Source: DASQUP01 sp035641235 (lineage in GTDB: Bacteria; Actinomycetota; CADDZG01; WHSQ01). Taken from it: DNA of 39,518 nt. Positions 15,576 to 23,126 of this stretch are shown here, in pieces; within the stretch, counting starts at the first letter, position 1; each line of letters opens with the position of its first letter. A program made the translations under genes and the position numbers. The stretch covers positions 1 through 39,518 of the forward strand of contig DASQUP010000045.1 in the NCBI GenBank assembly GCA_035641235.1, in the 5' to 3' direction. A model generated the notes under the pieces. The model made no database searches. It saw only the letters and a program-made list of their open reading frames with translations, and was not told the DNA's origin.

Positions 15576-16328
15576 CTATCTCCCCAGGGCTGCCATCTGG
15601 CGTTCGATGGCCGCCCGAACTTCCGCGGAGCGCCAGGCGGCTTTGATCTCGTCATCGTGCGCCGCAAGCGACTCGGCATCTGCGACCGCCGGTGCACGTA
15701 GGGATCGTTTCGTTAGAGCGAAAGAACTCCTAGGAATCTGCGCTAGCTCACGGGCTCGGTCGAATGCGATCTCCATGGTCTCACCCTCGTTGACGACCTC
15801 ATCGATAAGACCACAGCGGAGCGCGCCCTCGGGGTCATAACTTCGTCCGAACAGCACAACTTCCTCGAGGTTGCCGCTATGGACGCGATGACGTACGAGC
15901 TGGAGCGCCCATGCCGGGAAGGGCACGCCTGCGGACAGTTCGATTGCACCGATACGACCTGCCCCTGCGCCCATCACGCGATGGTCGCACCCGCAAACCA
16001 GTACGGCCCCGCCGGCGAGAGCATGTCCATTAACTGCAGCAACGATGGGCTTCAGGAAAGTGAACACGCTACGGAAAGCCCTGGTGAGTGCGTCGATCCC
16101 CGCATCGATGTAGTCATCGTCGCCCGCCAGGACCTTGATGAGATCTGCTCCTGCGGACATCACTTTCCCGGCACCAGTTAGTACAACCGCACCGACGCCG
16201 TCGTCTCCGGCGGATACCTCTAGAACGTCGGCCAGCTCATGGAGTGTGTCGACCTCGAGCGCATTCACAGGAGGCCGATCGATGGTGACCAGACGGACGT
16301 CGTCGCGATCCTCCGCTACAACTGCCAT
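15576..16328 (-). CDS. Enoyl-CoA hydratase/isomerase (second crotonase)
   Basis: This 250-residue crotonase has the oxyanion-hole segment VMSAGADLIKVL near residue 57 and NGHALAGGAVLVCGCDHRVMG near residue 98. Candidate catalytic Glu residues are in IGAIELSAGVPFP and SGNLEEVVLFGRSY. The C-terminus ALTKRSLRAP is typical of the family. GGGAG precedes the ATG by 5 nt. It is only distantly like the crotonase at 6005-6778. It sits directly upstream of the importer operon on the same strand but is separated by the operator. A beta-oxidation or isomerase role in the same pathway is inferred. Confidence 0.85.
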   Translation of the reverse strand: MAVVAEDRDDVRLVTIDRPPVNALEVDTLHELADVLEVSAGDDGVGAVVLTGAGKVMSAGADLIKVLAGDDDYIDAGIDALTRAFRSVFTFLKPIVAAVNGHALAGGAVLVCGCDHRVMGAGAGRIGAIELSAGVPFPAWALQLVRHRVHSGNLEEVVLFGRSYDPEGALRCGLIDEVVNEGETMEIAFDRARELAQIPRSSFALTKRSLRAPAVADAESLAAHDDEIKAAWRSAEVRAAIERQMAALGR

Positions 16329-16378
16329 GAGCTCTCCCTCGGATGGCGGGCATTCCCAAGAGCCCGCACTCTAGCGGT

Positions 16379-16651
16379 TCAGTACCGAGATGACCGGTTG
16401 AGAGCGGGGCCGGCGGAGGGATCGATCTCGCAATTGCTCTCCAGCTCCGCGTCGCATCCGTCGGTCCCGTCGCCTCCGTCTGCTTCGTCGGTGCCGGGAC
16501 CTCCGACGAGGGTGTCGTCGCCTCCGCGCCCCTCGATGAGGTCAGCACGGCTGCCACCGAAGATCTCATTGGGTCCGTCGTCACCTATCAGGACATCGTT
16601 GTACGCCGACCCACTGAGATTCTCGAGGTTGAGCAGCGCGTCGTGACCCAA
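16379..16651 (-). pseudogene. C-terminal remnant of an RTX/hemolysin-type calcium-binding protein
   Basis: The frame encodes NLENLSGSAYNDVLIGDDGPNEIFGGSRADLIEGRGGDDTLVGGPGTDEADGG, tandem GGxGxDxLxGG-type RTX nonapeptides, ending with DGTDGCDAELESNCE, a common C-terminus of secreted actinobacterial RTX proteins. There is no ATG or GTG with a ribosome site. The frame stays open a little upstream into low-similarity sequence and the next gene (16743-17027), so the N-terminal export region and most repeats are missing. It is most likely the tail of a lost or rearranged secreted protein. An unannotated TTG start at 16651 is possible but unconvincing. Confidence 0.65.
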
Positions 16652-16742
16652 ATCCCCGGCGGCGGTGGGAGCTTTGCAACGTTGAGCCGGTGTAGCGGCA
16701 CGATGGTGCGAACCCCCTGCGGGCGGCGGCGCGGTGGAGGTT

Positions 16743-17027
16743 TCAGCGGCCTTCCAGTCGCTCCTCCAGACGGATGGTCACACTGTCGCCGGCCTCCTTT
16801 CCGATTGTCCGGCGCACGTCGGCCTTGACCGGCAATTTATGAGTGCCGTCGCCTATCGCCATGAATGAACTGCGGAACGGGACCCCCTCGATCGTGCCCC
16901 GCACCTTCACGAGACCTCTGGTGCCGAAATATTCTGCGGATCCCGGCATCACCACGTAGGTCCACCCTCCCTTTGCGTCACTCTTCTGAAGAGTCGCCGT
17001 AAACTCCACATCCAATCTCTTGGCCAT
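16743..17027 (-). CDS. DUF1905 domain protein
   Basis: This 94-residue protein has the DUF1905 pattern: FTATLQKSDAKGGWTYVVMPGSAEYFGTRGLVKVRGTIEGVPFRSSFMAIGDGTHKLPVKADVRRTIGKEAGDSVTIRLEERLEGR. This small beta-barrel domain often occurs alone or fused to a YdeI-like domain, and its biochemical role is not established. The ATG at 17027 follows GGAG by 6 nt, 10 bp after the SMP-30-like gene, so the two are probably co-transcribed. Confidence 0.85.
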   Translation of the reverse strand: MAKRLDVEFTATLQKSDAKGGWTYVVMPGSAEYFGTRGLVKVRGTIEGVPFRSSFMAIGDGTHKLPVKADVRRTIGKEAGDSVTIRLEERLEGR

Positions 17028-17036
17028 TTTGTTCTC

Positions 17037-17894
17037 CTATCTCCTTTTCGACCTGGACTTGGACCAACCGACTCCTGCGGACGACACTTCAGCAGCCAGA
17101 ACACGCCCGGTGCGCGACCCCTCAGACATCGCCTCCGGCCACTCGGCCGCGACCATAAACAGCGTCGTCCCGTCTGGGCCACCGAGTGCACATGCAAAAC
17201 AACCGCGGTCGAGCCCGACCGTATCCAGAACCTCACCCCCCTCGCGCACGCGCACGCATCTTTTATTGGGGACGTCGCCATACCAAATGGCTCCTTCGGC
17301 ATCGAGACATATCCCGTCGGGGACGCCTTCCCCAAGCTCAGCCCAGACTCGACGATTCTCCAGCCGACCGTCGGGGGCGACCTCGAACGCAGTCAGTGTG
17401 TTGCCGTACGATTCCGCGACGATCAGCGTCGAGCTGTCGGGAGTGTGGACCATGCCATTGGGGAAAGCAATCCCCTCGGCAACCACACTCGCCGAACCAT
17501 CCTGCGTAACCATCGCGATGATTCCGGGGGCGAAGTCGCCGCCGAACTCAAACCCGATGTTGTTCACATATGCACGCCCGTAACCATCGACAACGATCTC
17601 GTTCCACGCGTGGGGCGAAAGTCCCGATAGATCCGCATGGGTAACCAACGAACCATCGTTTTCTCGGCGAAGCAGCAAACCCTCTCCGCCCGAGACGACG
17701 AGCAGCCGCCCATCGGGGAGCCAGTCGATGCATGCCGGAGCGGACGGCACCGACACAACAACCTCGCTGCTCCCATCCGTGTCGACTGCAACGATCTCTC
17801 GGGTGCCCCAGTCGGAGAGCCACAACCGATCGTCGTGCCAGCGCGGTGATTCTCCGAAGGCGAGCCCCGTCTTCAGTGTGAGTGGTGTGGGCAT
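17037..17894 (-). CDS. SMP-30/gluconolactonase-family protein
   Basis: This 285-residue six-bladed beta-propeller is of the SMP-30/gluconolactonase/LRE family. Family marks are the N-terminal LAFGESPRWHDDRLWLSDWGTREI (metal-binding Glu in GESPRW), the central HAWNEIVVDGYGRAYVNNIGFE (Asn ligand) and PDGICLDAEGAIWYGD (Asp ligand). These enzymes hydrolyse lactones of sugars or aromatic metabolites with a divalent metal. GGGAGG lies 5 nt before the ATG. The C-terminal tail is basic. It is divergent from the DGPF/ECF operon across a 113-bp gap. The substrate is unknown. Confidence 0.87.
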   Translation of the reverse strand: MPTPLTLKTGLAFGESPRWHDDRLWLSDWGTREIVAVDTDGSSEVVVSVPSAPACIDWLPDGRLLVVSGGEGLLLRRENDGSLVTHADLSGLSPHAWNEIVVDGYGRAYVNNIGFEFGGDFAPGIIAMVTQDGSASVVAEGIAFPNGMVHTPDSSTLIVAESYGNTLTAFEVAPDGRLENRRVWAELGEGVPDGICLDAEGAIWYGDVPNKRCVRVREGGEVLDTVGLDRGCFACALGGPDGTTLFMVAAEWPEAMSEGSRTGRVLAAEVSSAGVGWSKSRSKRR

Positions 17895-18007
17895 CGTGGC
17901 CTCCCTACTCCGGCGCCCCCGGTGGGCGCCTCTCAGGGAGATGTAGAAGCTGCGACCCTGGCTTCGACAAGTTGAGTGAGAATTCCCGAAGACCCAAGGA
18001 GGAATCG

Positions 18008-18379
18008 ATGAAGTATCTGCTGATGATCTATCTCAACCCGGAGTCACGGGCGGCGTGGGAAGCACTTCCCGATGACAAGCAAGCCGAGGGGATGCGGGCG
18101 CATGCCGAACTAGACGAAGAGCTCGCCGCATCCGGCGAACTCATTGTTACCGAAGCCCTCGCGGATCCGTCGGCCGCGACGCGAGTATCAATCCGAGAAG
18201 GTCGCACGATCACAACCGACGGCCCCTTCGGCGAAGTCAAGGAGTTTCTGGCCGGCTTCTACCTGGTCGAGTGCGACACGTGGGAGCGAGCGCTGGAGCT
18301 GGCATCAAAAATGCCCGAAGCCCCGGCCGGTGAGATCGAAGTCCGTCCCATCATGGACTACGGAGGTCCGGAGATGTGA
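18008..18379 (+). CDS. YCII-related DGPF-domain protein
   Basis: This 123-residue protein opens with MKYLLMIYLNPES and carries the name-giving motif TTDGPFGEVKEFLAGFYLVECDTWERALELASKMPEAPAGEIEVRPI. AAGGAGG lies 6 nt upstream of the ATG at 18008. DGPF proteins are almost always paired with ECF42-type sigma factors, as here (stop and start overlap GTGA at 18376). The molecular role is unclear. The ferredoxin-like fold is related to YciI, and it is generally the main regulatory target or partner of the sigma factor. Confidence 0.92.
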   Translation: MKYLLMIYLNPESRAAWEALPDDKQAEGMRAHAELDEELAASGELIVTEALADPSAATRVSIREGRTITTDGPFGEVKEFLAGFYLVECDTWERALELASKMPEAPAGEIEVRPIMDYGGPEM

Positions 18380-19611
18380 CCCGGAACCACGATATCGAGC
18401 TCCTTCTGAAGGAGCTTGCGCCGGCAGTCCTCACCGTCGTTGTCCGGCGCCACGGCGACTTCGACGACTGTGAGGACGCACTTCAGGAGGCCTTACTGGC
18501 GGCCGCAAGGCAGTGGCCGGCGGAGGGCATGCCGGAGAACCCAAAGGCGTGGTTGGCTACCGTCGCCTCTAGGCGCTTGATTGAGTCGTGGAGAAGGGAC
18601 TCGGCGCGCCGACGTCGAGAGGAGACGACCGCCTCTTTCGCCGATGCGGTTCCGGGGTCGGCGCCTGCCACCGACGACACGCTCACTTTGTTCTTTCTGT
18701 GCTGCCATCCCTCACTGACACCCATATCGCAGATCGCCCTCACACTTCGAGCGGTTGGTGGGTTGAACACGGCCGAGATCGCGCGCGCGTTCATGGTCCC
18801 AGAGCCGACCATGGGGCAGCGCATCAGCCGAGCCAAACAGCGCATCAAGGACACGGGTGCCGAATTCCGTATGCCTCCACCGAGCGAACATGCGGAGCGG
18901 TTGGTCGCGGTCCTTCACGTTCTGTACCTGATCTTCAACGAGGGCTACACGGCCACCTCCGGTCCGGCCCTTCATCGCGCCGAGCTTAGTGGCGAAGCCA
19001 TCCGATTGACCCGCCAGGTTCATGCGCAGCTACCCGAAGACGGTGAGGTGACAGGGCTCCTGGCGCTCATGTTGCTAACAGACGCGCGCCGGCCGGCGCG
19101 CACCCGCGCCGACGGTGCCCTGGTCCCGCTTGCGGAGCAAGACCGGAGTTTGTGGGATTCCGAGGCGATCGCTGAGGGTACGAGCCTGATCTCATATGCA
19201 CTGACCACGTCGCCGATCGGGCCCTATCAGCTCCAAGCGGCGATTGCGGCGGTACACGACGAGGCCACGCGCGCAGAGGAGACCGATTGGCGCGAGATCC
19301 TCGGGCTCTACGACCTCTTGCAGAGCATCGCCCCAGGACCAATGGTGACGCTCAACCGAGTCGTTGCTCTCTCCATGGTCGACGGACCACAGGCAGGCCT
19401 GGAAGCACTGGCCGCGGTCGAAACGGATCCCGCGCTCGCCCGCCACTACCGCATCGACGCAGTGCGTGCCCACTTGCTCGAATTCTCCGGCGAGCACAAG
19501 GCGGCGACCCACCACTACCGGCGCGCGGCGCGCCGCACTGCCAGCATCCCTGAAAAGCGCCATCTCGAGTCCCGCGCCGCCGCAGCCGAATTGCGGGCCT
19601 CCCAGCTATGA
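18376..19611 (+). CDS. ECF42-like RNA polymerase sigma factor with C-terminal TPR-like extension
   Basis: This 411-residue protein has a sigma2 region in the first 90 residues (CEDALQEALLAAARQWPAEGMPENPKAWLATVASRRLIESWRR) and a sigma4 region near 120-160 (TLFFLCCHPSLTPISQIALTLRAVGGLNTAEIARAFMVPEPTMGQRISRAKQRIK). Then comes a long helical extension including HVLYLIFNEGYTATSG and LLALMLLTDARRPARTRADGALVPLAEQDRSLWD, diagnostic of the ECF42 group. No anti-sigma gene is adjacent; in this group the extension itself is thought to control activity. The GTG at 18376 overlaps the DGPF stop. Confidence 0.93.
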   Translation: MTRNHDIELLLKELAPAVLTVVVRRHGDFDDCEDALQEALLAAARQWPAEGMPENPKAWLATVASRRLIESWRRDSARRRREETTASFADAVPGSAPATDDTLTLFFLCCHPSLTPISQIALTLRAVGGLNTAEIARAFMVPEPTMGQRISRAKQRIKDTGAEFRMPPPSEHAERLVAVLHVLYLIFNEGYTATSGPALHRAELSGEAIRLTRQVHAQLPEDGEVTGLLALMLLTDARRPARTRADGALVPLAEQDRSLWDSEAIAEGTSLISYALTTSPIGPYQLQAAIAAVHDEATRAEETDWREILGLYDLLQSIAPGPMVTLNRVVALSMVDGPQAGLEALAAVETDPALARHYRIDAVRAHLLEFSGEHKAATHHYRRAARRTASIPEKRHLESRAAAAELRASQL

Positions 19612-19649
19612 GTAGCCTCAGCCGAGAAAGTCGCCCCGAACTTGGGACC

Positions 19650-20567
19650 CTACTTACGAATATGTACCGGCGTCCCCATGGGTACCTGCATCAGGCGACG
19701 CATATCGGCGTTGTACACACGAACACAGCCGTGCGACACCGCACGACCGCGGTCGGATGATCGTGAAGTGCCGTGTACTGCAGACCGTCCTCCTCCCGGC
19801 CAGTCGGTTAGGACCGGAGAGAATCCGCTGAGCCCCAGCGCATAGTTACCGTACGGCCCCGTTGAATCCGGCTGTGGAACCCGCGCCCACACATAAAAGG
19901 TCCCCCTTGGAGTGGGCGTCTCCTGAGTGCCAATTCCCACAACGAATTCGTTCACCAAGCGACCCCCTCGGAAGTGCTTCAGTGTGCGATCGGATAGATC
20001 AACCACGATTCGTTGGTGGAGTTTCACAAGCTCGACCGCGTCGGAGCGGACCCATGCAGTGGACCCATTTGGTCGCTCGGGAAGAAGGACGCGGAGCCAT
20101 CGTCCGTTCTTTGCGGTCCGGTTGACCAGTAGCACTAGGCGTTGATCGATAGGGTTCTTAGTCGCGATGGTCTGACTTGTCGACGACAAGGCCGGCCGGC
20201 TAAACACACGGAGTCGGGGCCCGGTGGTCGTGGCGCCCGTGGGCGTGACCGTCCTCCGCAGTGCCGGAGCTGGTTCCATCGGGTTTCCTCGCGCCGATAC
20301 TGCGCTCGGGACTATGCCCTTCGTTGATGCGTCCTCCCGTAACGACACAGGTCTGGGCATCGCCGGTCGTCGCCGGATCGTTGCCATTCCATCTCGCTGT
20401 GTCGGCAGGTTCTTTGAGGCCGGAGAGAATGCAGACATATTGGGTCGACGTTTAGGGTCGGGCGTGGCCGGGGTGTGGGGCCGGGTCGGAGCAGTCGATC
20501 CGGACAGCGTCGTCATTGCCATCACGGCAACAATGCCTGCGACTAGACGGTAGAACCCACGAGACAC
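19650..20567 (-). CDS. L,D-transpeptidase (YkuD family) with disordered linker
   Basis: This 305-residue protein has an N-terminal membrane or signal segment (LVAGIVAVMAMTTLSGS), a Pro/Arg/Thr-rich linker to about residue 110, an SH3-like stretch (LVLLVNRTAKNGRWLRVLLPERPNGSTAWVRSDAV), and a C-terminal YkuD domain. The active site is SAVHGTSR followed by AVSHGCVRVYN with the catalytic Cys. It would form 3-3 peptidoglycan cross-links or attach proteins outside the membrane. The GTG start at 20567 is supported by the signal segment only. It is convergent with the ECF42 gene, leaving 38 bp between stops. Confidence 0.9.
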   Translation of the reverse strand: MSRGFYRLVAGIVAVMAMTTLSGSTAPTRPHTPATPDPKRRPNMSAFSPASKNLPTQRDGMATIRRRPAMPRPVSLREDASTKGIVPSAVSARGNPMEPAPALRRTVTPTGATTTGPRLRVFSRPALSSTSQTIATKNPIDQRLVLLVNRTAKNGRWLRVLLPERPNGSTAWVRSDAVELVKLHQRIVVDLSDRTLKHFRGGRLVNEFVVGIGTQETPTPRGTFYVWARVPQPDSTGPYGNYALGLSGFSPVLTDWPGGGRSAVHGTSRSSDRGRAVSHGCVRVYNADMRRLMQVPMGTPVHIRK

Positions 20568-20609
20568 CGAAGGTTCCTACCACGGATGGGGTCTTGCGTC
20601 CGATTCCTG

Positions 20610-20646
20610 TGGTCGTTTACTTGCGAGATGCGCAAGCGAACGACCA
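20610..20646. other. Two-part hairpin upstream of the L,D-transpeptidase gene
   Basis: TGGTCGTT (20610-20617) pairs with AACGACCA (20639-20646), and inside it TTGCG pairs with CGCAA around a 5-nt loop. It lies 43 bp upstream of the transpeptidase start and downstream of the membrane-protein gene. It could act as a terminator or leader structure. No T-run is visible. Confidence 0.45.
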
Positions 20647-20715
20647 AACCTCTACATTTATCCGCCGCCGAAACCTAGAGGACCAGTCGTCGAACAAGTT
20701 AACGGCGTAGCGCGG

Positions 20716-20749
20716 CGACGGCAGGCTCGTCGACCAGGGCCTGCCGTCG
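20716..20749 (-). terminator. Hairpin downstream of the minus-strand membrane-protein gene
   Basis: CGACGGCAGGC (20716-20726) pairs perfectly over 11 bp with GCCTGCCGTCG (20739-20749) across a 12-nt loop, about 30 bp past the stop of the gene ending at 20781. Lack of a T-run leaves Rho-independent function open. Confidence 0.5.
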
Positions 20750-20780
20750 AATCGTTTCAGCGCCTGCGCGCGGTGGGTTC

Positions 20781-21287
20781 CTACTCCCCCCGTGCAGATC
20801 GCAGGATTGGCGGGAGAGCGATTAGAGCACCGGCGACGAAGATCGCTGTCGCCAGATAGATGAGCCCTAGGTGCCCCACCGTGTCGAGATCCCATGGGTA
20901 GTGAGCCGGCAATGCGACTGCGAGCCCAAGGACCGGGGCGCCCACGGCTCCAGCCCATGCCCAAACGTGCCCGCGGCGCACCCCGAACCACGCCAGCACC
21001 GCCACGGCCAGGCCGGTAGCTGCAATGAAGCCGGAGACGGCGATTTGCAAATGACTGACGTAGTGGAACAGCGACGGGCTGAATGCCTCGATCTCAGTGC
21101 GCCCCACGTTGACCTCGTTGGGCCCCACTCCGAGCTCGAGGAAGCCGTCTGTGAAGTTGCGAACGAAGAAGATGGCTGCGTAGCCGATGAAGCCGATAGC
21201 GGCCGCCGTCATAAGAGTGCTGCCCAGGTTCAGGCGACCCTCGTCTGCTTGCGATTCGACACTGATCCCTGCTGTGGTCGTTGCCAT
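20781..21287 (-). CDS. Four-helix membrane protein of unknown function
   Basis: This 168-residue protein shows four hydrophobic segments (TLMTAAAIGFIGYAAIFFV, LQIAVSGFIAATGLAVAVLAWFG, WAWAGAVGAPVLGLAVALPA and LGLIYLATAIFVAGALIALPP) and a loop GFLELGVGPNEVNVGRTEIEAFSPSLFHYVSHLQ. I do not recognise a named family. The ATG at 21287 is chosen because AAAGGA lies 8 nt upstream; an ATG at 21293 is too close to it. The gene is divergent from the ECF sigma/anti-sigma/methyltransferase operon across about 220 bp, so it could be a co-regulated target. Confidence 0.75.
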   Translation of the reverse strand: MATTTAGISVESQADEGRLNLGSTLMTAAAIGFIGYAAIFFVRNFTDGFLELGVGPNEVNVGRTEIEAFSPSLFHYVSHLQIAVSGFIAATGLAVAVLAWFGVRRGHVWAWAGAVGAPVLGLAVALPAHYPWDLDTVGHLGLIYLATAIFVAGALIALPPILRSARGE

Positions 21288-21506
21288 CGTCATCGTCCTT
21301 TCTGATGGGTAGAGAGCGCCTCGGCGTCCTTCGCCTTCACTTCGATCAGCTGCTTGAACAAACCACCACCTCCGTCCGCACCAACGGCCTTTTACGGTGA
21401 GACGGAAAAAGGGGTCACACATATTGCACGAATGGGCCGATGCAATAACTTCGGTGTGTGAGTCGTCTACATCTTTGAACGCTGTGATTCTCCGAAAGGG
21501 ACATCT

Positions 21507-22091
21507 TTGGCATCTGCGACAGCTATTGACAAAAAGGAAGAGTTTCGAACCCTTGCCAAAGAGCAGCTCCCCCGTCTGTACTCGCTGGCACGACGGCTTG
21601 TCGGAGAAGACGCGGAGGACGTCGTTCAGGACGCGCTTATGAAGGCGTATAGAGGGTTCGATCAGCTGGCGGATCCCGAGGCTGCGCCCGCGTGGCTCGC
21701 ATCAATAGTGGTGAACTCGTCTCGCGACCTGGGGCGCGCCAGAGCGCGCGAGCCCGAAAAGATCACGGTAGAGGAAGCAGATGGCTTCTCCTTGTATCGG
21801 AAGATCGCGCACGAGGATCCGTTTCCCTACTCGGACTCCCTTCACATCGACTTCCTCGAGCGTTTTGGGAGCGACGACGTCCGAAATGTTCTGCTGCTCC
21901 TCCCGGAGATATATCGCATCCCGCTGGTCCTAGTGCATATGCAGGGCTTCTCCACAAAAGAGGTTGCGAAGATGACCGATGCTCCGCTCGGAACAGTTCT
22001 GGCACGGCTCCATCGGGGGCGAAAGCTTTTCGAGAAAACGATGTGGGAGTACGCCGAGAGAAAAGGCTTGCTGAATGAGGAGAACACATGA
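21507..22091 (+). CDS. ECF RNA polymerase sigma factor
   Basis: This 194-residue sigma-70 family ECF factor has sigma2 with LPRLYSLARRLVGEDAEDVVQDALMKAYRGFDQLADPEAAPAWLASIVVNSSRD at residues 20-75 and sigma4 with LLLLPEIYRIPLVLVHMQGFSTKEVAKMTDAPLGTVLARLHRGRKLFEKTMWEYA at 130-185. The TTG start at 21507 has AAAGGG 6 nt upstream. Its stop overlaps the anti-sigma ATG (ATGA at 22088-22091), the classic coupling of an ECF factor with its anti-sigma. It likely controls its own operon and perhaps the divergent membrane protein. The zinc-type partner suggests a redox or metal signal. Confidence 0.92.
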   Translation: MASATAIDKKEEFRTLAKEQLPRLYSLARRLVGEDAEDVVQDALMKAYRGFDQLADPEAAPAWLASIVVNSSRDLGRARAREPEKITVEEADGFSLYRKIAHEDPFPYSDSLHIDFLERFGSDDVRNVLLLLPEIYRIPLVLVHMQGFSTKEVAKMTDAPLGTVLARLHRGRKLFEKTMWEYAERKGLLNEENT

Positions 22092-22315
22092 TCAGTTGCG
22101 ATGAAGCAGTCCGTCAGCTATGGGAGTACCTCGACGGCTCTGTTGGGCAAACCGACAAGGAAGCGATCGAAGAACACCTCGGCGTTTGCAAGAGATGCTG
22201 CGGGGAGGCGGAGTTCGCCGACGAACTCCGTAAGTTCATGGGCTCACACGCTTATGAGGAACTGCCTGCTCGAGCCCGTTCTCGTCTCACGGAATACATC
22301 GACACGCTCTATTAG
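22088..22315 (+). CDS. Zinc-binding anti-sigma factor (ZAS type)
   Basis: This 75-residue soluble protein has Cys4 in MISCDEAVRQLWEYLDG and the H-x3-C-x2-C motif at His30, Cys34 and Cys37 (EEHLGVCKRC), with an extra Cys38. These are the ligands of the zinc anti-sigma fold (RsrA/ChrR-like). There is no membrane segment, so it is cytoplasmic. Oxidation or metal(loid) binding at the thiols would release the sigma factor. It overlaps the sigma gene by 4 bp and precedes the methyltransferase by 16 bp. Confidence 0.88.
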   Translation: MISCDEAVRQLWEYLDGSVGQTDKEAIEEHLGVCKRCCGEAEFADELRKFMGSHAYEELPARARSRLTEYIDTLY

Positions 22316-22331
22316 GCTTTTGGGGGGCTGG

Positions 22332-23126
22332 GTGGCACAGGACCTGATGCACAGCGAAGAGCTCAAGGCTTTGGTACGACATGCCTATCGCGATGTTGAC
22401 CACGACACGAGCGCGGTGGCGACGATGCTCTACTCGGGCGAGGAGTTGGCGTGCGTCCCGAAGTCTGCATCGAGCCGCGCTCTGGGCGTCAACAACCACC
22501 TCCGCTACGCGGATATCGAGCGGGGCGAGACGATCCTGGACCTCGGAAGTGGTGCCGGCATCGACACGGTGATTGCCGCGCAGCGCACGGGAGCCACCGG
22601 CAAGGTCGTTGCCCTCGACTTCCTGCCGGAGATGCTCGAGAAGACCAGACAGGGTGCGGCCGAAGCCGGACTAGGTAACGTCGAGACACTCGAAGGGGAG
22701 ATGGAGGCCATCCCGTTGCCCGATGACTCAGTGGACCATGTCATCTCCAACGGAGTGATCAACCTGTCGCCGCGCAAGGCGCGGACGCTCAGGGAATGCG
22801 CCCGAGTCCTCCACCCGGGTGGAAAGTTCTGCGTGTCCGACCTGACCGTAGACGAGAATGTGCTGCCACCGGAGGTGCTTACGCATCCGGCCGCATGGGC
22901 CGGCTGAGTGTCCGGGGCCCTGGCGGAGCGTGACTTCGTCGAGAAACTAGAAAAGGCGGGCTTCAGGGACATCGAGGTGGTGACACGCAGGCCGTGGGGG
23001 GTCGACGATTGCGCGCTCTACCCTCTCTTCACCGACGAATTGATCGCACTGATGCGAAAACTGATTCCCGTCGAGGATCAATCGCGCGTTGCAAACTCGA
23101 TAGTCGTCAAGGCCCGACTTGGTTAA
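22332..23126 (+). CDS. ArsM-like SAM-dependent methyltransferase with in-frame UGA at the conserved Cys (candidate selenoprotein)
   Basis: The reading frame is full length (264 codons) but interrupted once by TGA at 22905-22907, codon 192. The N-terminal part has SAM motif I ILDLGSGAGIDTVIAA at 68-83, GATGKVVALDFLPEML, and SNGVINLSPRKARTLRECARVLHPGGKFCVSDL, as in arsenite methyltransferases. After the TGA the frame continues without shift (VSGALAERDFVEKLEKAGFRDIEVV...DDCALYPLFTDELIALMRKLIPVED) to a TAA. The motif reads WAG-UGA-VSGAL, where ArsM-type enzymes have WAGCVAGAL with the arsenic-binding Cys. An 8-bp hairpin at 22921-22941 could serve as SECIS. Other cysteines of ArsM (GCGNP and SNCVINL) are Val or Gly here. 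Start is GTG 22332 or ATG 22347. Alternatives are a nonsense mutation or two split polypeptides. Confidence 0.72.
22921..22941 (+). promoter_or_regulatory. Candidate bacterial SECIS hairpin downstream of the UGA
   Basis: TGGCGGAG (22921-22928) pairs with CTTCGTCG (22934-22941) over eight consecutive pairs, five Watson-Crick and three G-U, closing the five-base loop CGTGA. The loop begins 21 nt after the UGA and holds G-U at its second and third positions, like the E. coli fdhF SECIS loop, which begins about 18 nt after its UGA. Hairpins are common in GC-rich coding DNA, so this is supportive, not proof. Confidence 0.55.

Noticed and set aside
18008..18379. Reading the longer frame from 17882 as the true DGPF protein.
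   Set aside because: The ATG at 18008 has AAGGAGG in place and begins with the family's MKYLLMIY strand. The extra N-terminal residues are low-complexity and unlike the family.
22101..22907. Taking the methyltransferase as a protein that ends at the UGA, with a separate gene from 22908.
   Set aside because: Both parts align in one continuous frame to one family and the break falls exactly on a conserved Cys. A GTG start at 22908 with no ribosome site is unlikely. It remains the alternative if no Sec machinery exists.
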